Numbered from the stretch's first letter, positions 1 through 9,311 are shown. The stretch: 64,000 nucleotides of DNA from Gallionellaceae bacterium (GCA_028714875.1 JAQTLN010000006.1:123539-187538); one strand, 5' to 3'. Notes: generated by a model not told the origin, from the sequence alone. Made by a program: numbers and translations.

Positions 1-3
1 CCC

Positions 4-2106
4 ATGCCCTACCCTGTAGAAAACCTGCTGCGCCGCCCTTATGAGCTGTACTCGGCCGTCGGCATGTCGAGTTTGGCGATGTCCACGGCGGCGCTATCCT
101 TCGCCCGTATTCCCTTTGGCCCCAACCCACAAGAAGCCTTGCCGGTAGCGGCGTGCATTTGCGCCTATTCCGCCTGGCGCGCCTGGCAGGGCTGGCGCCT
201 CGTGCGTTACAAGCGCGGATTGAGAAAACTCCCGCTCTTCCAGTTGGGTCTGGAAGAGATACCGCATTCGACCAAGGCGTATTACACCGGCAAGGGCTTT
301 CAGTGGGACGCGCGCCATGTTCAGCGCCTGGTCATGGCACGAGAGCCCCAGTTCGCGCATTTGTCCCGCCCCAGTTGGGCACATAAGAAGGCGCGGGCGC
401 TTGAACTCAAAGCCGAGCAAGCCGGCAAGAATCTGCGCCAGCACACCAGCCGGGATACCTGGTGGAACCCGGCGCGCCCCCTGCCCCCTGTGGGTGGTAA
501 TCCCCTTCTTCATGCCGTGGGCCTCTGGGAAGGCGAGGAGGATGTCTGGTTCGACATGTCCGCCCGGGGAGGCCACACACTGGTACTGGGCACCACGGGG
601 GTGGGCAAAACCCGCTTCCTGGAACTGCAAGTCACTCAGGACATTCGGCGCGGCGACACCAGCATCGTATTCGATCCGAAAGGCGATGCCGCCCTGCTCA
701 AGCGCATGTACACGGAGGCGAAGCGGGCTGGACGCCTGGATCGCTTCTATGTGTTCCACCTGGGTTTCCCGGAACTGTCCGCGCGCTACAACGGAATCGG
801 CGACTTCAGCCGCGTCACCGAGATCGCGACACGCATCACCAATCAACTGCCGCAGGAGGGCGAAGGCGCGAACTTCGCCCAGTTCGTCTGGGGGTTCGTG
901 AACTCGATGGGACGCGCCCTGGTGGCGCTGGGGCGCAAGGTGCGCTATGTGGACATCCTGCGCTATGCCTCTGACATCGAGCCCCTGGTCATGGATTACT
1001 GTGCCTTCTGGCTGGACCGGGAGCCTCTTGCAGCCGGCTGGCGCGAGGAGGTCGCTGCCAGGGAAATCGAGAAGAAGAACGTCGAGCGCGCCATGCAAAG
1101 CCGGTCGATGGACATCATCAAGCTCATCGACTACATCCGCGCCAAGGGCCTTTACGACCCCGTCGCGCACTCCCTGATCAAGATCATCAGCTTCGAGCAA
1201 AGCTTCTGGAACAAGCTGGTGGCTTCACTCATTCCCTTGCTGGAAAAGCTCACCACCGGGCAGGTGGCGGAACTACTCAACCCGGACTACGAGGATCCGG
1301 ACGATCCCCGCCCGATTTTCGACTGGGAAGGCATCCTGCGCGGCGGTGGCATCGTCTATGTCGGCCTGGATTCGCTGTCCGATTACGAAGTGGCGGGCGC
1401 CGTGGGCAACTCGATGTTCTCGGACCTCACCAGTCTGGCCGGACGCATCTACAAGGATGTGCAAGCGGGTGGAGCCCCCATCGAAAAATGCAGCATCCAC
1501 GCAGACGAATTCAACGAGTTGATCGGCGACGAGTTCGTGCCCCTCCTGAACAAGTCTCGTGGCGCGGGCTTTCAGGTCACCGTTTACACCCAGACCTGGT
1601 CGGACATCGAAGCACGCATCGGCAACAAGGCGAAGGCCGGACAGATCGGCGGCAACCTCAATAGCCTATTCATGCTGCGGGTCAAAAATCCCGAAACGGC
1701 GGAGATCCTTACCAAGCAACTCGGCAAGGTATTTATCAACACCCTGACCCCGGTCACCGGGGCGAACGACAACAACAATCCCGAGGATTTCGACGAGTTC
1801 ACCAGCAAAAACGAGGACCGCATCAACCGGCAGGAAGTGGATCTGCTGACTACGGCCGACCTCACCAGCCTGCCGAAAGGCCAGGCCTACGCTTACGTGG
1901 AGGGGAGCCTCCACAAACTGCGCCTACCCCTGCCGGACCCGGCCGATGAAGAAGCGATGCCGGAAAGCATCGCTCATATGGTGCGCGAGATGGCGCGGCG
2001 GTACGACATCGACAAATTCGAGACCGGTGCCTTTGAAGGCTTGGCTGCGCCAGATCCAGGCGAGGAGCATGGCGTGACCGTGGAAGGAAAAGGCTGTGGC
2101 TGGTAA
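4..2106 (+). CDS. traD: Conjugative coupling ATPase TraD (ICE type)
   Basis: This is a type IV coupling protein, the inner-membrane ATPase that hands the relaxase-bound DNA strand to the conjugative secretion channel. The first 70 or so residues hold hydrophobic segments. Walker A GTTGVGKT is at residues 196-203 and a Walker B-like HADEFNEL lies near 499-506. The length of 700 aa and the overall pattern match the TraD of PFGI-1-type integrative conjugative elements. The ATG at 4 leaves only three bases upstream, so an earlier start cannot be ruled out. Its end overlaps the next gene by 11 bases, which implies one transcript with the DUF4400 gene and traI. Confidence 0.9.
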   Translation: MPYPVENLLRRPYELYSAVGMSSLAMSTAALSFARIPFGPNPQEALPVAACICAYSAWRAWQGWRLVRYKRGLRKLPLFQLGLEEIPHSTKAYYTGKGFQWDARHVQRLVMAREPQFAHLSRPSWAHKKARALELKAEQAGKNLRQHTSRDTWWNPARPLPPVGGNPLLHAVGLWEGEEDVWFDMSARGGHTLVLGTTGVGKTRFLELQVTQDIRRGDTSIVFDPKGDAALLKRMYTEAKRAGRLDRFYVFHLGFPELSARYNGIGDFSRVTEIATRITNQLPQEGEGANFAQFVWGFVNSMGRALVALGRKVRYVDILRYASDIEPLVMDYCAFWLDREPLAAGWREEVAAREIEKKNVERAMQSRSMDIIKLIDYIRAKGLYDPVAHSLIKIISFEQSFWNKLVASLIPLLEKLTTGQVAELLNPDYEDPDDPRPIFDWEGILRGGGIVYVGLDSLSDYEVAGAVGNSMFSDLTSLAGRIYKDVQAGGAPIEKCSIHADEFNELIGDEFVPLLNKSRGAGFQVTVYTQTWSDIEARIGNKAKAGQIGGNLNSLFMLRVKNPETAEILTKQLGKVFINTLTPVTGANDNNNPEDFDEFTSKNEDRINRQEVDLLTTADLTSLPKGQAYAYVEGSLHKLRLPLPDPADEEAMPESIAHMVREMARRYDIDKFETGAFEGLAAPDPGEEHGVTVEGKGCGW

Positions 2107-2785
2107 GCAGAGCACACCAGATCCAAATCCATTCGGGTTTTTCTTCGCGCCCCTGCGCTTCGCCATCTGGCTGGTGCTGACCTGCTGCGGCCTGGCGTTG
2201 TTGTCCCTCGTCATGCAGATCGCGGTGGCCAAACTGGCCTGGCCACCAGGTCAGGGGCAAGACAGGATGCATGCCCTGGCTCGGGCCGAGGCACTGCATC
2301 TCGGCCTGGCGGATAACGCGATGTCCTATCGCATCGGTCGGCATCTCGCCGAAAGCATTTATGCCCTGGAATTCCGCGCGACCGGCCTGCATCGGGTGGT
2401 GGTGGAACATCGCCCTTTACCAGTCATCAGCAAACTGGCGGCGAACTTCGGTGAAGAAATCCGGATTGCCATGACCGGCACTTGGCTGGTGGGTTTTCGC
2501 TTGGCGGCTGCCGCCGGCGTTCTTTGGCTGGTAGTGCTGGTCTGGGTAATCGGGCTGGCGGATGGCTTGTCCGAACGGGCCGCGCGCCGGGAATGTGCTG
2601 GGCGCGAGTCGGCGAACCTGTACCACCGCGCGAAGTATTTTCACTTCTTTGGCCTGCCCGTGGCGCTGGCCATGTACTGCACGCTGCCGTTCGAGGTCTC
2701 GCCCGCTCTCATGTTCTATCCCATCGTCCTCGCCACCGCGCTGCTCAGCAGGATGCAGTGGAAGTACTACAAGAAATATCTGTGA
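2096..2785 (+). CDS. ICE membrane protein, DUF4400 / PFL_4697-like
   Basis: This 229-aa membrane protein starts with GTG inside the end of traD. Hydrophobic segments lie near residues 19-45, 130-155 and 190-215, and between the first two is a soluble stretch. Size, topology and position directly after traD match the DUF4400 family of integrative conjugative elements (PFL_4697 type), whose members accompany the coupling protein. The exact role is not known; a part in the mating-pair apparatus at the inner membrane is inferred from context. The stop overlaps the traI GTG start by four bases (GTGA), suggesting translational coupling. Confidence 0.8.
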   Translation: MAGKQSTPDPNPFGFFFAPLRFAIWLVLTCCGLALLSLVMQIAVAKLAWPPGQGQDRMHALARAEALHLGLADNAMSYRIGRHLAESIYALEFRATGLHRVVVEHRPLPVISKLAANFGEEIRIAMTGTWLVGFRLAAAAGVLWLVVLVWVIGLADGLSERAARRECAGRESANLYHRAKYFHFFGLPVALAMYCTLPFEVSPALMFYPIVLATALLSRMQWKYYKKYL

Positions 2786-4998
2786 GCTACGCCATCCCGG
2801 ATTTGCTGAATGCCACACTGGGAATCGGGTTCCTGGTCGGTGGCGGCTGGCTGTTGTCACGCTGGAAACGCGCGCCTCGGCCCGGTCTTCTCGCCGCTTC
2901 GGCGGCGACAAAGCTTGCCACCCTGCCGTTGGGCGCGAAGTGGGTCATGGATGCCGGCTCCCTGCTGCAACCTCATGCCGCGCTCAGCGACGACATCATC
3001 CGGATCGTCGGATTGCCCTGGGCGGACTGGAAGCGCATGGGTGCTCCACTGCTCGATGGATTCGCCGGCTTTTGCCAACGCCTTCCCGCGTCAGAAGCAC
3101 ACCATCACGCCCATCCGGGTGGGCTGCTGGAGCACAGCCTGGACGTGGCCACACGGGCATTGCGCCTGCGCCAGGGCTTGATGTTGCCGCCTGGCGCGGA
3201 TGCCGAAGACATCTCTCGCCTGAAGTCGCGCTGGAGCTATGCGGTCCTGGTGGCCGCCCTACTCCACGACATCGGCAAACCCATATCCGATCTGGCCATC
3301 ACCTGCGGTAACTCACGCAGCGAAGGCCCCTGGCATCCGCTGGCCGGGAGCCTGCCGGAGCAAGGGATGGACTGGTATCGGGTTGCATTCGTGAGAGGGA
3401 GAAGCTATGCCCTGCATCAGCGTCTTGCGGTGTTACTGCTTCAGAAACTGGTGCCTGCCGAGGCGATCGCGTGGCTGTCGGCGCCTGGCGGCCCGATGCG
3501 GGACTTGATGGCCTATCTGTCGGGTGAAGCCAAGGGGGGCGCCCTGGCGGACATGGTGACCCAGGCCGACCGGCAATCCGTAGCCGCGAATCTGATGGAA
3601 GGCCCGCGCGTGCGCTTCGCCAGCGCACGCGACGTGCCGTTGGTCGAACGCCTGATGGCCGGTCTGCGCGGCATGTTGGCCGAAGGCCTGCTGCCGCTCA
3701 ATCGCGACGGCGCCGCCGGCTTCGTAAAAGAAGGAAGCATCTGGCTGGTGTGCAAGCGGACGGCGGACGAACTACGGGAATATCTGCAAAAGAATGAACT
3801 CGCCGCGCCCGATGGCGCACCAGGCCTGCCTTCCAGCTTCAAGAACGACCGGGTTTTCGACACGTTCCAGGAATATGGCGCACTCACGCCCAATCCGGCG
3901 ACTGGCGGCGCCGTTTGGACCATTCTGGTGAGTGATGCCGGATGGTCACATTCTCTGACCATGCTGCGTTTCCCCCTGGAGCAGGTTTACCCGCTCGACA
4001 AGATTCCCAGCGACTTTCCTGGATCCATCAAGGTGGCGGAGAAAAAAACAGCGGCAGGCAGTGCTACTGCGCCAGCTACTGCGCCAGCTACTGCGCCAGC
4101 TACTGCGCCTGCCAATGAAACCGAATTCACCACGCCATCTCCCGTCAGGGAAGCCGTGCCGCTGGAGACACAGGCCATGCCGAGCGATGACCTTGCGGTC
4201 GATGCTTTTGCCGGACTGAGGGCGTTGATTGATGGCGGCGAAACGGCAGCCCCCCTGCCCCAGCCAACCCGTGGTGGTGTACTGCCCCAGAGGAACGGGC
4301 TGGTGACGGTCACACTGGCGCAGTCACCCTCTGATGACGGCTTCCTCGACGAACATGAAGCTCTGATGGACGTAGTTGAGGGACAGGTAACAACAAACCA
4401 AGCCAGGCGCAAAGAAACTGCGCCAACAAAGCCGTCACAGGCTGGTAGAGCTGCCCCAGCGGTCAAGCAACCCAGGGTTCCCACACCCCAGGTTCTTGCG
4501 CCGGTAGTGCCTCATACACCGGCGCCGCCGAGAACTGCGCCAGAAAGCATTCCGGAAAACGCCAAACGCCTCATGGCCTGGATACAGGAAGGCATTGGCA
4601 ATGGCACGCTCGTCTACAACGTCCCAGGCGCCTTGATCCACTTCGTGGAGGAAAACGGCGCAACCTTGATGCTTCTGGTGTCACCGCGCATCTTCCGGCA
4701 CTACCTGGACGCTATTGGTGAGAGCGCCACCGGCGAACCTGAGGACAAAATCGGCGCCGCGCTGCAAAAGGATTTCTTCAAGGCAGGCTGGCATCGGGCT
4801 GGGCCGAAGAAAATGAACATCCTGCGCTACCGCGTCAAACGCCGAAACAGCGAGGACGGCAGCTTGCTGTCTGTCGTGGTGATCCCCCAGCCGGAACGAT
4901 TCGTCAACCCGGTTCCCCCGCCGAACCCTCATATCGTGGCGTTCACCAACGCGGTTCATGACAACAAGGAGAGCTTACAAATGGGGCCATTGCGATGA
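2782..4998 (+). CDS. traI: MobH-type relaxase TraI of an integrative conjugative element
   Basis: This is probably the relaxase that nicks the element at its transfer origin. The conserved histidine-rich block HHHAHPGGLLEH is at residues 107-118 and an HD pair (LLHDIGK) at 162-163, as in TraI_2/MobH relaxases, which use an HD-type metal site. A long Ala/Pro-rich linker (about 415-600) carries four 12-base units encoding ATAP at 4063-4110, and the C-terminal 180 residues resemble the TraI_2 C-terminal domain. I chose the GTG at 2782, which overlaps the previous stop; an in-frame extension to 2482 would run inside the DUF4400 gene. The product is 738 aa and looks intact, although no integrase follows. 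Confidence 0.85.
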   Translation: MSYAIPDLLNATLGIGFLVGGGWLLSRWKRAPRPGLLAASAATKLATLPLGAKWVMDAGSLLQPHAALSDDIIRIVGLPWADWKRMGAPLLDGFAGFCQRLPASEAHHHAHPGGLLEHSLDVATRALRLRQGLMLPPGADAEDISRLKSRWSYAVLVAALLHDIGKPISDLAITCGNSRSEGPWHPLAGSLPEQGMDWYRVAFVRGRSYALHQRLAVLLLQKLVPAEAIAWLSAPGGPMRDLMAYLSGEAKGGALADMVTQADRQSVAANLMEGPRVRFASARDVPLVERLMAGLRGMLAEGLLPLNRDGAAGFVKEGSIWLVCKRTADELREYLQKNELAAPDGAPGLPSSFKNDRVFDTFQEYGALTPNPATGGAVWTILVSDAGWSHSLTMLRFPLEQVYPLDKIPSDFPGSIKVAEKKTAAGSATAPATAPATAPATAPANETEFTTPSPVREAVPLETQAMPSDDLAVDAFAGLRALIDGGETAAPLPQPTRGGVLPQRNGLVTVTLAQSPSDDGFLDEHEALMDVVEGQVTTNQARRKETAPTKPSQAGRAAPAVKQPRVPTPQVLAPVVPHTPAPPRTAPESIPENAKRLMAWIQEGIGNGTLVYNVPGALIHFVEENGATLMLLVSPRIFRHYLDAIGESATGEPEDKIGAALQKDFFKAGWHRAGPKKMNILRYRVKRRNSEDGSLLSVVVIPQPERFVNPVPPPNPHIVAFTNAVHDNKESLQMGPLR
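4063..4110 (+). repeat. Four tandem 12-bp units inside traI
   Basis: Four consecutive 12-base units (gctactgcgcca, the last ending in cct) encode ATAP four times in the Ala/Pro linker of TraI. The near identity of the units at DNA level points to recent slippage expansion rather than selection on the protein alone. Confidence 0.9.
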
Positions 4999-5247
4999 AT
5001 CAATTATCAAATTTCTTTGAAATCAACCACAAACCTTATTTTGGATGTTGACAATCATAAGTCGTCATGGATTAATCTAATTGTGTGGAATTGGCGTATC
5101 AAGAAGTACACCAAAAACCGCATCCGCCACATGTAAAAAAAGCGCCTAAGCGCCTGATTAATAATAAAAATAATACATAATCTTCATTCAGGGTTGTTTT
5201 TTGTTGCGGTATGCTTGCCGGTACCCGACTCACTCCAGTGAACAACC
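4999..5247. other. AT-rich non-coding junction between ICE genes and core chromosome
   Basis: About 250 bases without a convincing gene. The stretch 5000-5200 is clearly richer in A and T than either side, with runs such as aataataaaaataatac. A direct repeat agcgcct-a-agcgcct lies near 5139-5153. No tRNA, integrase or clear attachment repeat was seen. Because traI lies at one end of many elements of this class, this is the likely boundary between element and chromosome; that is inference. Confidence 0.5.
5048..5076 (+). promoter_or_regulatory. Candidate sigma-70 promoter in the ICE junction
   Basis: A perfect -35 box TTGACA at 5048-5053 is followed after 17 bases by ATTAAT at 5071-5076, which matches the -10 consensus at four of six positions. 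It would drive the gene at 5248 with a leader of roughly 160 bases. The AT-rich setting makes chance matches more likely. Confidence 0.4.
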
Positions 5248-5580
5248 ATGAAATTCCAGTTACTACCCATCGGTGCCCGCTTCGAATTCGAGGGCAAGGT
5301 CCATGTCAAAACCGGCCCGCTTACAGCCGCTTCGGAAGAAAGCGGGCAGCGGCTGATTCCTCGCTCCGCCGTGCTCAAGCCGCTGGACGGCACGGTGATC
5401 GAAGTCCCCCGACCAAGCGAACTCAAACTGGATGAGACGAAGGTGACGGCGGCGCTGGATGCGCTTCATGCGGAATGCGCGCGGCTGCTGCGGGTTGTCG
5501 CCGACGATGCGTCGCAAGCGCAAACCGCGCTGACGGAACTGGATGCGGCACGCCTGCGTTTTCTCGCGGCGCTGGTGTGA
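5248..5580 (+). CDS. Small conserved protein of unknown function
   Basis: A 110-aa soluble protein that I cannot assign to a named family. The N-terminal half (about 1-55) looks like a small beta-rich domain with motifs FEFEGKVHVKTGPL and RLIPRSAVL, a pattern I recall from short hypothetical proteins of betaproteobacteria. The C-terminal half (about 65-110) is predicted helical and rich in Ala, Leu and Asp. There is no signal peptide or membrane segment. Its stop overlaps the GTG start of the following Sel1-repeat gene, so the two are probably translated together. Confidence 0.65.
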   Translation: MKFQLLPIGARFEFEGKVHVKTGPLTAASEESGQRLIPRSAVLKPLDGTVIEVPRPSELKLDETKVTAALDALHAECARLLRVVADDASQAQTALTELDAARLRFLAALV

Positions 5581-6185
5581 AGCTTTCGCCACGTTCGTCA
5601 CGCAAGGTTGCGCTGCTGCTGGCATGCGTGGCTTTGCTCTCGGCCGCGCTCTTGCGCGACCGGATCGCGTTCGAACTGGGTTACGCCTATGCACACGGCG
5701 ATTTCCATGGCTGGACACTGACACGCGACGACACGCAAGCGGTGGCCTGGCTAACCCGTGCGGCGGAATTGGGGCACGCGCGTTCACAGTACCTGCTCGG
5801 ACTGAGTTATTCGCGCGGCCGAGGCGTCAGGCAGGACGATGCCGAGGCGGAACGCTGGTTCGACCTGGCCGCCAGCCAGTCCTACGCGCCGGCCTGCTTT
5901 CATCTGGCCTGGATGTTGCACAAGGGCGAGGGTGTGGCACACGACGAAGCCCGCGCACAACGTTTGATGGCGCAAGCGGCCGGGCTGGGGATGAGCGCGG
6001 CCAGCCTGGCTCTGGGCCGCTTCCATGAGCGCGGCGAAGGTGTGGAGAAGGATGCGGTGGCGGCCTTGCATTGGTACACCCAGGCGGTGGAATCCAGCCA
6101 TTTGCATCCCGAGTTGTTCGATAACGCCCACTTCGCCGAGCAGGCAGTGGCCACCCGTGAGCGTATGCGTGTGGTGAATCCATAG
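5577..6185 (+). CDS. Membrane-anchored Sel1-repeat protein
   Basis: A 202-aa protein with an N-terminal hydrophobic anchor or signal (about residues 10-27) and three to four Sel1-like (TPR-type) repeats from about 45 to 180. The repeats show the usual A..WL..AAE.GHA.SQY.LG..Y..G.GV pattern. Such repeats form a scaffold for protein contacts, and the anchor suggests that this one faces the periplasm. I chose GTG at 5577, four bases inside the previous gene, because the anchor then sits near the N-terminus. A longer reading from 5475 would run through the neighbouring gene. Binding partner and pathway are unknown. Confidence 0.75.
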   Translation: MKLSPRSSRKVALLLACVALLSAALLRDRIAFELGYAYAHGDFHGWTLTRDDTQAVAWLTRAAELGHARSQYLLGLSYSRGRGVRQDDAEAERWFDLAASQSYAPACFHLAWMLHKGEGVAHDEARAQRLMAQAAGLGMSAASLALGRFHERGEGVEKDAVAALHWYTQAVESSHLHPELFDNAHFAEQAVATRERMRVVNP

Positions 6186-6250
6186 GGCGCCGTGCAGCCA
6201 TGAGGGCCGGCGGCTAGAATTGCGCGACTTTTCGCACCCGGCCCAAATCC

Positions 6251-8368
6251 ATGTCCCGCAAGATCCTCGTTACCTCCGCCCTGCCCTACGCCAACGGCTC
6301 CATCCACCTGGGCCATCTGGTCGAATACATCCAGACCGACATCTGGGTGCGTTTCCAGAAAATGCGCGGCAACCAGTGCATTTATTGCTGCGCCGACGAC
6401 ACCCACGGCACGCCGATCATGTTGCGCGCGGAGAAAGAAGGCATCACCCCGGAGCAACTGATCGATCGGGTCTGGCACGAGCACAAGCGCGATTTCGACG
6501 GCTTCCATGTCGATTTCGACAATTTCTACTCAACCAACTCGAAAGAAACCCAACACTACTCGGACACCATCTACACGCGCCTCAAGGAAGCCGGGCTGAT
6601 CGAAATCCGCTCCATCGAGCAGTATTACGACCCGGTGAAGGAAATGTTCCTGCCGGACCGCTTCATCAAGGGCGAGTGCCCGAAGTGCCACGCCAAGGAT
6701 CAGTATGGCGATAACTGCGAGGCCTGCGGTGCCGCCTACCAGCCCACCGACCTGATCGAACCCTACTCCGCCGTGTCCGGCGCCAAGCCGGTACGAAAAT
6801 CGTCCGACCACCATTTCTTCAGGCTCTCCGACCCGCGCTGCGCTGACTTCCTCAAGCAATGGATCGCGGACCCCGCGCACGTTCAGTCCGAGGCCGCCAA
6901 CAAGCTGGGCGAGTGGCTGCAAGCCGGGTTGTCCGACTGGGACATTTCGCGCGACGCGCCCTACTTCGGCTTCGAGATTCCCGACGCGCCGGGCAAGTAT
7001 TACTACGTCTGGCTGGACGCGCCGATCGGCTACATGGGCAGCTTCCAGAATTATTGCGACAAGAACGGGCTGGACTTCGACGAATACTGGAAACCGGATT
7101 CCGAGGCCGAGCTATATCACTTCATCGGCAAGGACATACTCTATTTCCACGCCCTGTTCTGGCCCGCCGAACTCGCCCACGCCGGCTTCCGCACCCCCAC
7201 CGGCGTGTTCTGCCACGGTTTCCTGACCGTGAACGGCACCAAGATGTCGAAATCGCGCGGCACTTTCATCACCGCCGAGAGCTACCTCAACCACCTCAAC
7301 CCGGAATGGCTGCGCTATTACTACGCGGCCAAGCTGAATGGCTCGATGGAGGACATCGACCTGAACCTGGAAGACTTCGCGGCGCGGGTGAACAGCGATC
7401 TGGTAGGCAAGTACGTCAACATCGCCAGCCGTTGCGCGGGTTTCATCAGCAAGCGCTTTGGCGGCAAGCTGGGTGCTTGCAACACGACCGCCACGGCGGA
7501 ATTCGTCGCCGCCTTCAGCAAGGGTGAAATCGCGCAAAGCTACGAGGACCGCGACTACGGCCGCGCGCTGCGAGAAATCATGCGGCTGGCCGACGTGGCG
7601 AACCAATACATCGCCGAGAAGCAGCCCTGGGCCATGGCCAAGCAGGAAGGCCGCGAGGCGGAGCTGCATGAAGTCTGCTCCACCGCCCTGACCCTGTTCC
7701 GTGACCTCACCTTGTATCTGAAGCCGGTGCTGCCGAAACTGGCGGAACACGTGGAAGCCTTCCTCAATATTCCGCCGTTGACCTGGACCGATGCTTGGAC
7801 GCCCCTACCCGCCGGCCACGCCATCAACGAATACCAGCATCTGATGACCCGCATCGACCCGAAGAAGATCGAAACCATGGTGGAAGAGAACAAGCAAAGC
7901 CTGCTCCCCTCCCCCCTCGGGGGAGGGGCCGGGGGAGAGGGAGCGACCGTAGCTCAAGGTACAAACGCCAATCACCCCGCCCGCCACGCCGAACACCAGC
8001 AGAACGAAGCCAAGGCGGAAGCCGCTGCCTCGCCGTGGGAACCGTTCATCGCCATCGACGACTTCACCAAGGTCGACCTGCGTATCGTCCGCATCGCCAA
8101 CGCCGAGCATGTCGTAGGCGCCGACAAGCTGCTCAAGCTCACTCTGGATCTGGGCGGTGAAACCCGCACCGTGTTCGCCGGCATCAAGGCGGCCTACGCC
8201 CCGGAAACCCTGATCGGGCGGCTGACAGTGATGGTCGCCAACCTGGCGCCGCGCAAGATGAAGTTCGGCCTGTCCGAGGGCATGGTGCTGGCCGCCAGCG
8301 ACGAACGTGGCGGCCCCTTCCTGCTCTCGCCCGATTCAGGCGCGCAACCGGGGATGCGGATCAAGTGA
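6251..8368 (+). CDS. metG: Methionine--tRNA ligase with C-terminal tRNA-binding domain
   Basis: It charges tRNA-Met. The class I signatures are HLGH at residues 19-22 and KMSKS at 331-335; a zinc-knuckle segment CPKC...CEAC lies near 144-160. The C-terminal 110 residues are an EMAP-II-like tRNA-binding domain that mediates dimer formation and tRNA capture in this family. The linker between the anticodon domain and this tail is odd: bases 7904-7945 carry a GC-rich palindromic repeat read in frame as [14 protein letters not shown] (residues 551-564). A -10-like TAGAAT at 6215-6220 lies 31 bases upstream of the start. The stop overlaps the acylphosphatase start. Confidence 0.98.
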   Translation: MSRKILVTSALPYANGSIHLGHLVEYIQTDIWVRFQKMRGNQCIYCCADDTHGTPIMLRAEKEGITPEQLIDRVWHEHKRDFDGFHVDFDNFYSTNSKETQHYSDTIYTRLKEAGLIEIRSIEQYYDPVKEMFLPDRFIKGECPKCHAKDQYGDNCEACGAAYQPTDLIEPYSAVSGAKPVRKSSDHHFFRLSDPRCADFLKQWIADPAHVQSEAANKLGEWLQAGLSDWDISRDAPYFGFEIPDAPGKYYYVWLDAPIGYMGSFQNYCDKNGLDFDEYWKPDSEAELYHFIGKDILYFHALFWPAELAHAGFRTPTGVFCHGFLTVNGTKMSKSRGTFITAESYLNHLNPEWLRYYYAAKLNGSMEDIDLNLEDFAARVNSDLVGKYVNIASRCAGFISKRFGGKLGACNTTATAEFVAAFSKGEIAQSYEDRDYGRALREIMRLADVANQYIAEKQPWAMAKQEGREAELHEVCSTALTLFRDLTLYLKPVLPKLAEHVEAFLNIPPLTWTDAWTPLPAGHAINEYQHLMTRIDPKKIETMVEENKQSLLPSPLGGGAGGEGATVAQGTNANHPARHAEHQQNEAKAEAAASPWEPFIAIDDFTKVDLRIVRIANAEHVVGADKLLKLTLDLGGETRTVFAGIKAAYAPETLIGRLTVMVANLAPRKMKFGLSEGMVLAASDERGGPFLLSPDSGAQPGMRIK
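7906..7928. repeat. GC-rich palindrome inserted in metG linker
   Basis: Bases 7906-7915 and 7919-7928 form a perfect 10-bp inverted repeat of C/T and G/A runs with a 3-base loop, inside a roughly 40-base block (7904-7945). The block resembles mosaic repeats usually seen between bacterial genes. Here it is in frame in metG, in a flexible linker where the extra residues can be tolerated. Confidence 0.8.
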
Positions 8369-8655
8369 GCCCCAGCCAGCCGCTCGTCACCCGCCACCTC
8401 GCCATCAGCGGCCGTGTCCAGGGCGTCTGGTTCCGTGAGTCCATGCGCCGAGAAGCCGAGCGCCTGGGGGTGACCGGGTGGGTACGCAATGCTCGGGATG
8501 GTTCGGTGGAAGCCGTCGTACAAGGTGAAGAAAGCGCGCTGGCGGCCATCGTCGCCTGGTCCCGCAAAGGGCCGCCAGCGGGGCGGGTGGATGATGTGGT
8601 CGTCACTCCGGCGGAAGGTTCATTCACGAGTTTCGAGCGTCGCTCGAACGCTTGA
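8365..8655 (+). CDS. acyP: Acylphosphatase
   Basis: This small cytosolic enzyme hydrolyses acyl phosphates such as carbamoyl or acetyl phosphate. At 96 aa it has the usual family length. The signature GRVQGVWFR carries the phosphate-binding Arg24, and [12 protein letters not shown] carries the catalytic Asn42. The GTG start at 8365 overlaps the metG stop by four bases, so it probably depends on metG translation. A long perfect-looking hairpin follows at once and may end the transcript. Confidence 0.95.
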   Translation: MSPSQPLVTRHLAISGRVQGVWFRESMRREAERLGVTGWVRNARDGSVEAVVQGEESALAAIVAWSRKGPPAGRVDDVVVTPAEGSFTSFERRSNA

Positions 8656-8662
8656 GTGGGAC

Positions 8663-8736
8663 TGTAGCGCCGGCATCCCTGCCGGCTTCGTAGGCCTGAT
8701 CAGAAGAACGAAGCCGGCAAGGATGCCGGCGCTACA
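8663..8736. repeat. Long inverted repeat between convergent genes, likely bidirectional terminator
   Basis: Arms 8663-8691 and 8708-8736 are reverse complements over 29 bases with one mismatch, separated by 16 bases. Each arm also contains an internal GCCGGC palindrome. It lies between the acyP stop and the end of the convergent gene, where a hairpin would stop or stabilise both transcripts. The loop sequence ggcctgatcaga recurs near 48204, so it belongs to a dispersed family. Confidence 0.85.
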
Positions 8737-8738
8737 CC

Positions 8739-9281
8739 TCAGGCGTATTGGTCGATCAAGGAAGTGCTGGACGTCTCGCCAGTGTCGACCTGGGCGTAGG
8801 CGCGCAAGGCGGTGGCCTGTTTCAGCGATTCGGCGACCGGGTTGCTGCTTGTCTCCCCGGCCCGCTCCTCTTTTTTCATCCGGCTCAATTCCGCGCGTGC
8901 CTGGCTTGCCATCATCGCGGCGGCGGCGGCCACGGCGCGGTCCTGCGATGAAGGGTCGACCGGCGCCAGGGCGGCGGCCTGGATCTGGCTGGCCCGTTCG
9001 ATAGTGGATTGCGGCGTCTGTCCGGAGGAAACATTGATGGTCACCTCGCCGGCGACCGCGTATTGCCGACCATCCGGGCCGCGCGTGTACTGGAAATTGG
9101 CGCCACCGGTCAGCCCCGCCCCCGCCGCCATGTGTGCCTGTTCGTGCGCGCGCACTTTGCTGTCGATCGCTTTCAGGCGAGCCACTTCCTGCTGCTGCTC
9201 CGGCGAAAGCGGGCTCTGAGCGCGCCCGACCGACTGCGTTGCAGCCGGTTGCGCGACACCGCTCACACCACCAATCGCCAT
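8739..9281 (-). CDS. Putative metalloprotease, CJM1_0395 / SprA-related family
   Basis: A protein of about 180 aa whose central segment VRAHEQAHMAAGAG carries an HExxH-like HEQAH zinc motif, followed by G/A-rich sequence with YAVAGEVTINV. This fits the SprA-related family annotated as putative CJM1_0395-type metalloproteases. Catalytic activity has not been shown for most members. A coiled Ala-rich region follows, and the C-terminus has ADPSS-like acidic and Thr/Ser-rich stretches. I chose the ATG at 9281; a TTG at 9302 would add seven residues. It is transcribed towards acyP and away from map. Confidence 0.75.
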   Translation of the reverse strand: MAIGGVSGVAQPAATQSVGRAQSPLSPEQQQEVARLKAIDSKVRAHEQAHMAAGAGLTGGANFQYTRGPDGRQYAVAGEVTINVSSGQTPQSTIERASQIQAAALAPVDPSSQDRAVAAAAAMMASQARAELSRMKKEERAGETSSNPVAESLKQATALRAYAQVDTGETSSTSLIDQYA

Positions 9282-9311
9282 GAATCCGCTCCACCCATTC
9301 AATTGGACTCA

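Noticed and set aside
94..1200. 368-codon frame antisense to traD
   Set aside because: Lies wholly within traD, no recognisable domain or ribosome site.
2482..2781. Upstream extension of the traI frame
   Set aside because: It overlaps the DUF4400 gene in another frame and reads as Arg/Gly-rich shadow; GTG 2782 gives the usual relaxase start.
5078..5145. Short AT-rich frame ending NRIRHM after the ICE border, possibly a fragment of an integrase
   Set aside because: Too short, no start, and no recognised motif.
4999..5247. tRNA gene as an ICE integration site
   Set aside because: No cloverleaf or CCA-ending 3' sequence could be found by eye in this AT-rich stretch.
7861..7990. Frameshift or assembly error in metG at the GC-rich block
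   Set aside because: The frame stays open on both sides and the tRNA-binding tail is in register, so an in-frame insertion explains it better.
8489..9004. Plus-strand frame across the 8663 repeat
   Set aside because: Created by the palindrome and by the antisense of the metalloprotease-like gene; Arg/Pro-rich.
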